10,898 bases of DNA from positions 1-10,898 of the forward strand of contig JAUCNG010389701.1 of assembly GCA_032353305.1 (NCBI GenBank), read 5' to 3'. Positions 7,672 through 10,898 of the stretch are shown piece after piece. How positions within the stretch are numbered: the stretch's first letter is position 1; each line of letters starts with the position of its first letter. The DNA comes from Cephalothrix spiralis (taxonomy: Eukaryota; Nemertea; Palaeonemertea; Archinemertea; Cephalotrichidae). Both the position numbers and the translations under genes were made by a program. Below the pieces are notes generated by a model. It ran no database searches and was not told the origin of the DNA. It saw only the letters and a list, made by a program, of their open reading frames with translations.

Positions 7672-8288
7672 CCCTTTAACCTGTGCTTAGTGGTTATGCT
7701 CAAGAACACCAATACAGGCACTTCCAAATAATTCATTAATTCGTCAGCACTAAAATGTCATGTTTGTCCTCCTCGCACTGTCCTCGCAATGTTTTAAGTC
7801 ATTTATCATGTCCCAAAATATAAGATCAGAGATCACAAACCAAGACTCAATGGCATCGATATAAAATCGCTTGGGCTTTCTTTCGATTAACTTATCCATA
7901 ATGATAAGTCAGATTTGGTGTTATCCCACGTCTCAGAGGTCGGTAATCGGATTATATTCTGTATAACCATGATTTGGAGTGCTTCGGTCATGTTTTTTCC
8001 GGTATCGTGGGATTCGATATCATCACTTGGGTATTCTGCTCAGGTTTACATCATCTTCTAGAAGGAACAGTCACAATTCAAGTGATCATTGACAGATATT
8101 ATTCATATAACATACGGCAGAAAGATCACTAATATTAATAGACAACAACCAAAGGGCACAACCAGTGATCAGATGATAACATCATCTATTATATGGGTAT
8201 ATCCTAGCCAACGTATCGGTCCCTATATCCTTTATGGGCCCACAGTATAAATGGACATCTTGGAATCCAGTATTTTTTTGGACAATTT
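7672..8288. other. Intron stretch with nothing recognised
   Basis: No coding signal or element ends seen. TATCCCACG near 7922 and CGTGGGAT near 8006 form a distant 8-base inverted pair that is probably chance. TGTCCTC-GCACTGTCCTCGCA near 7765-7790 is a short local duplication. Confidence 0.45.
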
Positions 8289-8380
8289 CTGGTACCGGTA
8301 CGCGTTTTTGCGCCTGGGAGTGAAAAGACCAAACCGCGCAGCGGATTTGTCTATTCACTCCGCGCAAAAACAATTACCAG
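8289..8380. repeat. Tight 92-bp hairpin with CTGGTA...TACCAG ends
   Basis: The left arm (8289-8337) and right arm (8341-8380) pair closely: CTGGTA, GTTTTTGCGC, GGAGTGAA, AGAC, AA and CCGC all have exact complements in order, around a 3-base GCA loop. The left arm has two small insertions (about 6 and 3 bases) compared with the right. It is more GC-rich than its surroundings. It could be a minimal foldback or MITE remnant, or a hairpin RNA source. An overlapping minus-strand open frame is an effect of the arms. Confidence 0.7.
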
Positions 8381-9045
8381 GACGAGTTTTGAAAACTATT
8401 AACTCCCCTTTCCCGTGATACAACCGATTTAATCTTGTCTTTTAAAGCTCATTAAATAATGTCTTTTAAATCATTTAACATTATAAATTACGAGTCCAAG
8501 TTTGGAAAGTTCCCAGCCACTAGTAGTTGGCATGTTCAAGGTCACCTGACTAGAGCGTTTAATGACAGATCATGAGATAGAAATTGATTTTTAATTGATG
8601 TAGTTCATTGTTGTTCGACGATTCAATAATATTAACGGTTCTTCTGATTGGTTGATGGGCATGGCTTAAAATTCTTAACATTCATCCTTGCTAATTAAGA
8701 TCAATTAATATGGACGAGAAACGTACTTGTACAGTTTTCCGTGATAAAACCGTACGTGTAATGAATATGTCCGTAAAATATATAAAAAGCTTTTATTGGA
8801 CTAATAGATGTGTGGTAAAAGAGCTTCCTTACTAGGCGAAATTATCGTCAGTTATACTTGAGACGGTTTTTTTTTAACTTAATAAATATATCGTCAAAGA
8901 AGTTCCAAGACCCCACTCTTTCATCAAAATATAGTGATCCTATATAGTCGGATTTTCTTGATGAAAAGCAATGCCACTTTCAAAGCCAAAATATCTACAG
9001 ACTTATGCACCAGTCAATCGCCGGGGGGAGGGGGTTGCCGTGAAA
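8381..9045. other. Intron stretch with minor repeats only
   Basis: GTCTTTTAAA occurs twice, near 8437 and 8461. A TTTCATCAA / TTGATGAAA hairpin lies at about 8921-8966 with an internal ATATAG / CTATAT pair. A GGGGGGAGGGGG run lies near 9023-9034. No gene recognised. Confidence 0.45.
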
Positions 9046-9359
9046 TGTCAAAATAGCGATGGTTAGCGACGCTTAGAGCGTTCCTAGCGCAAGCAATTTG
9101 TCGATCACCCTGATCCACAGCGCTAAGGAGTGGCGGTACATAGTGCTCAAGGGTGCAATTCTTTTATAAAATATTATAGTACATGTATCTAAAAATAACT
9201 TTTTTAAGCAAAATAAAGCTGAAAATTATTATTTCTTAGTTGTTTCTGTTTTCTACTCATTTGTTCCATTTGAAACAGTTTGAAAGCGGACTTTTTTCTA
9301 TAAAAATCTAAAAATACCCGCCCCAAAGATGCCTAGCGCTACGCAGTGCTATTTTGACA
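9046..9359. mobile_element. Possible short-TIR non-autonomous element
   Basis: TGTCAAAATAGC at 9046-9057 has an exact inverted copy, GCTATTTTGACA, at 9348-9359. Weaker inverted similarity continues inward (TTAGCG/CCTAGCGC words against AGCGCTACG). The 314-bp interior has no coding capacity. No target duplication is evident, so the element call is tentative and the superfamily is unknown. Confidence 0.45.
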
Positions 9360-9381
9360 CTTAAGTTTACTCAGTTAGTGC

Positions 9382-9423
9382 TAGGGTTAGGGTTAGGGTA
9401 AGGGTCGAGGTCGAGGTCGAAAA
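9382..9423. repeat. Interstitial telomere-like hexamer tract with variant units
   Basis: Seven hexamers run in exact register: TAGGGT three times, AAGGGT, CGAGGT twice, then CGAAAA. The first part is the animal telomere repeat TTAGGG; the later units are a different hexamer that keeps the same 6-base phase. The tract lies about 37 bases inside the intron from the exon A donor and 22 bases from the end of the possible element at 9046-9359. Confidence 0.8.
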
Positions 9424-9455
9424 CATGTCATAGGTCAAGGTTAACATAAGGTCTA

Positions 9456-9911
<456 letters not shown>

Positions 9912-9918
9912 TAAAATT

Positions 9919-10707
9919 AAGCAGCATTTCGGTTTAGTAATCTTTGGGAACAAGTTTACATATAGAGGTCCAGTTCACACAGTAACATTTTTTGGGTTCA
10001 GAAAACCAAAAAAAATGGGTTCCTGCGAACCAGATATTTTGGTGCAAAACAGGGGACACGAAAAATTTTGGTTCGCAGGAACCAAAAAAATATTGGTTTC
10101 AGATTTGGGTAGAGTGAACCAATTTTTTTGAGTTATGCGAACCCAAAATGTTTTGGTTAGCACAGGACTTGGTAAGCACAGGACTAAAACATTTGGTTGG
10201 AGTCAACCCCAATTTTTATGGGTTCAGACAACCTTAAAAGTTTGGTTCTGCGAACCAGATTTTCTGTTGCGCAACATGTGACACCAAAAATGTTGGTGTG
10301 TCGAACCAAAAAGTTAAGGCTGGCTAGTTTTGCACCAAAAATTCTGGTTCGCAAGAACCCAATTTTTCTGGTTGTATATATACCAATATTTTTGGTCAAC
10401 TACGTAGAATTTTTTTTGGGTTGGACACCAACCAATTTTTCGGGTAGAACTGTACCAAAAAAGTGGTTCAGATAACCCAAAAACAATGGTTAGTTCCCGA
10501 CCCAAAGATTCTGGTAATCTGTTGAAATCGATTTAACGAATTTTGAAGTAGACAAAATACAAAATTATATGACAAAATCCAAGCTATAATAATAGATATA
10601 GTATATTGAGCTGCAACAATTCAGTACCATTCAACTGATGGCATTCCCTTATTATAGCGTTACAACCTTGTTCCCGAAGATTAATAAAATAAACCGAAAT
10701 GCTGCTT
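9919..10707. mobile_element. 789-bp foldback-type element with about 40-bp TIRs and TAAAAT duplication
   Basis: AAGCAGCATTTCGGTTTA at the left end is repeated in inverse at the right end (ending GAAATGCTGCTT at 10707). Matching resumes after a 6-base gap through TAATCTT.GGGAACAAG, giving TIRs of about 38 and 44 bases. TAAAAT stands immediately outside both ends (9912-9917, one base before the left TIR, and 10708-10713), a likely target duplication. The interior is a tandem palindromic array (9978-10515) and a unique AT-rich segment (10516-10663). No transposase. By structure it resembles foldback or tandem-repeat-core elements known in molluscs and insects; the family is not identified. Confidence 0.82.
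9978..10515. repeat. Array of about 21 doubly palindromic units of about 25 bp
   Basis: Each unit has an A/T core flanked by AACC and GGTT (for example AACCCAATTTTTATGGGTT-like cores), and the junctions between units are themselves palindromes of the form GGTTC-nGCn-GAACC (GGTTCCTGCGAACC, GGTTCTGCGAACC, GGTTCGCAAGAACC). Units are divergent and vary by a few bases in length. Because it is nearly strand-symmetric and poor in stop codons in several frames, it produces overlapping open frames on both strands (such as 10197-10475 plus and 10184-10399 minus), none of which I regard as genes. Confidence 0.85.
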
Positions 10708-10720
10708 TAAAATACAAAAT

Positions 10721-10828
10721 TTTGGCGGAGTTGGTTGGAATCGAACGCACGACCATGAATTCGTCGTAAAATAATTACGTCACGACCATCATGAACAGCG
10801 CCTCTACATCTTCTGAGCCAACCAGAGA
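10721..10828 (-). repeat. tRNA-derived SINE head or degenerate tRNA with split box A/B
   Basis: On the minus strand, TGGCTCAGAAG (10820-10810) is one mismatch from the Pol III box A core and GTTCGATTCC (10746-10737) fits box B. They are about 74 bases apart instead of the usual 40-odd, apparently because TTCATGATGGTCGTGACG and TTCATGGTCGTGCG are two copies of one segment. The acceptor and T stems do not pair well, so a working tRNA is unlikely. TTTT runs (minus strand) follow within 30 bases. It ends about 14 bases from the foldback element's right end. Confidence 0.6.
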
Positions 10829-10898
10829 GGATGGATAAGGCAAGCATCTAAAAGGTACTACGGGGCATAAATAGAGTGAATAAACATTAATTATTTCT
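10829..10898. other. Window end, nothing recognised
   Basis: AT-rich flank upstream (minus strand) of the tRNA-like head. The expected upstream exon of the FRMPD-like gene is not visible here. Confidence 0.4.

Noticed and set aside
10184-10505. Overlapping open frames on both strands in the palindromic array
   Set aside because: The repeat unit lacks stops in several frames on both strands, so open frames are expected; the peptides are low-complexity products of the repeat.
9978-10515. Regularly spaced repeats that superficially suggest a CRISPR array
   Set aside because: The repeated part is divergent and the intervals are only 6-8 bases and themselves palindromic; the setting is a eukaryotic intron inside a TIR-bounded element, with no cas genes.

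Overview
The window reads as metazoan genomic DNA, mostly intron, from a host gene on the minus strand. Supporting evidence: two short exons with GT-AG boundaries that join in frame into most of one PDZ domain, a 6.1 kb AT-rich intron between them, several non-autonomous inverted-repeat transposons, tRNA-derived SINE-like pieces with Pol III A/B boxes, and a short TTAGGG tract. There is no sign of bacterial or viral gene organisation. The TTAGGG-type tract argues against most insects. The abundant ACATGTA-type words and the MITE-rich introns make me think of a mollusc (perhaps a bivalve) or another lophotrochozoan, but that is an impression and not a demonstrated assignment.

Host gene: exon A (9461-9618, minus) and exon B (3263-3365, minus) encode an acidic linker followed by the PDZ domain of an FRMPD-family protein (FERM and PDZ domain-containing; FRMPD4/Preso-like). 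The GFGF carboxylate-binding loop, the 'AGSEKPV' strand, the 'GGPSDGRLLPGDQI' turn and the 'PREHVI' helix start all match what I remember of that family. The exon junction splits a glycine codon (phase 1). The next downstream exon (end of PDZ, then FERM) is not visible and probably lies left of base 1. The upstream exon (possibly a WW domain, as in FRMPD4) probably lies right of base 10898.

Repeat layout from left to right: a small foldback (1-90); an 80-bp-spaced duplicated repeat (about 350-545); a large imperfect inverted repeat (about 687-1412); a mariner-type MITE with TA duplications (1837-2348); a 510-bp palindromic MITE with GCGCATGCGC motifs (2555-3064) and a truncated second copy (7250-7671); a 387-bp long-arm MITE (3667-4053); a half-tRNA head followed by three 31-bp repeats (5841-5999); small hairpins at 6411-6469, 6994-7058 and 8289-8380; a weak TIR element (9046-9359) next to a telomere-like hexamer tract (9382-9423); and, upstream of exon A, a 789-bp element with about 40-bp TIRs and a TAAAAT duplication whose core is about 21 copies of a roughly 25-bp doubly palindromic unit (9919-10707), next to a minus-strand tRNA-like SINE head.

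No other credible protein-coding gene is present. The remaining open frames lie in repeats or are short, with no recognisable domain. The most unusual structures are the doubly palindromic array in the foldback element, the MITE family carrying perfect NRF1-type palindromes, and the large inverted duplication whose arms share one reading frame.
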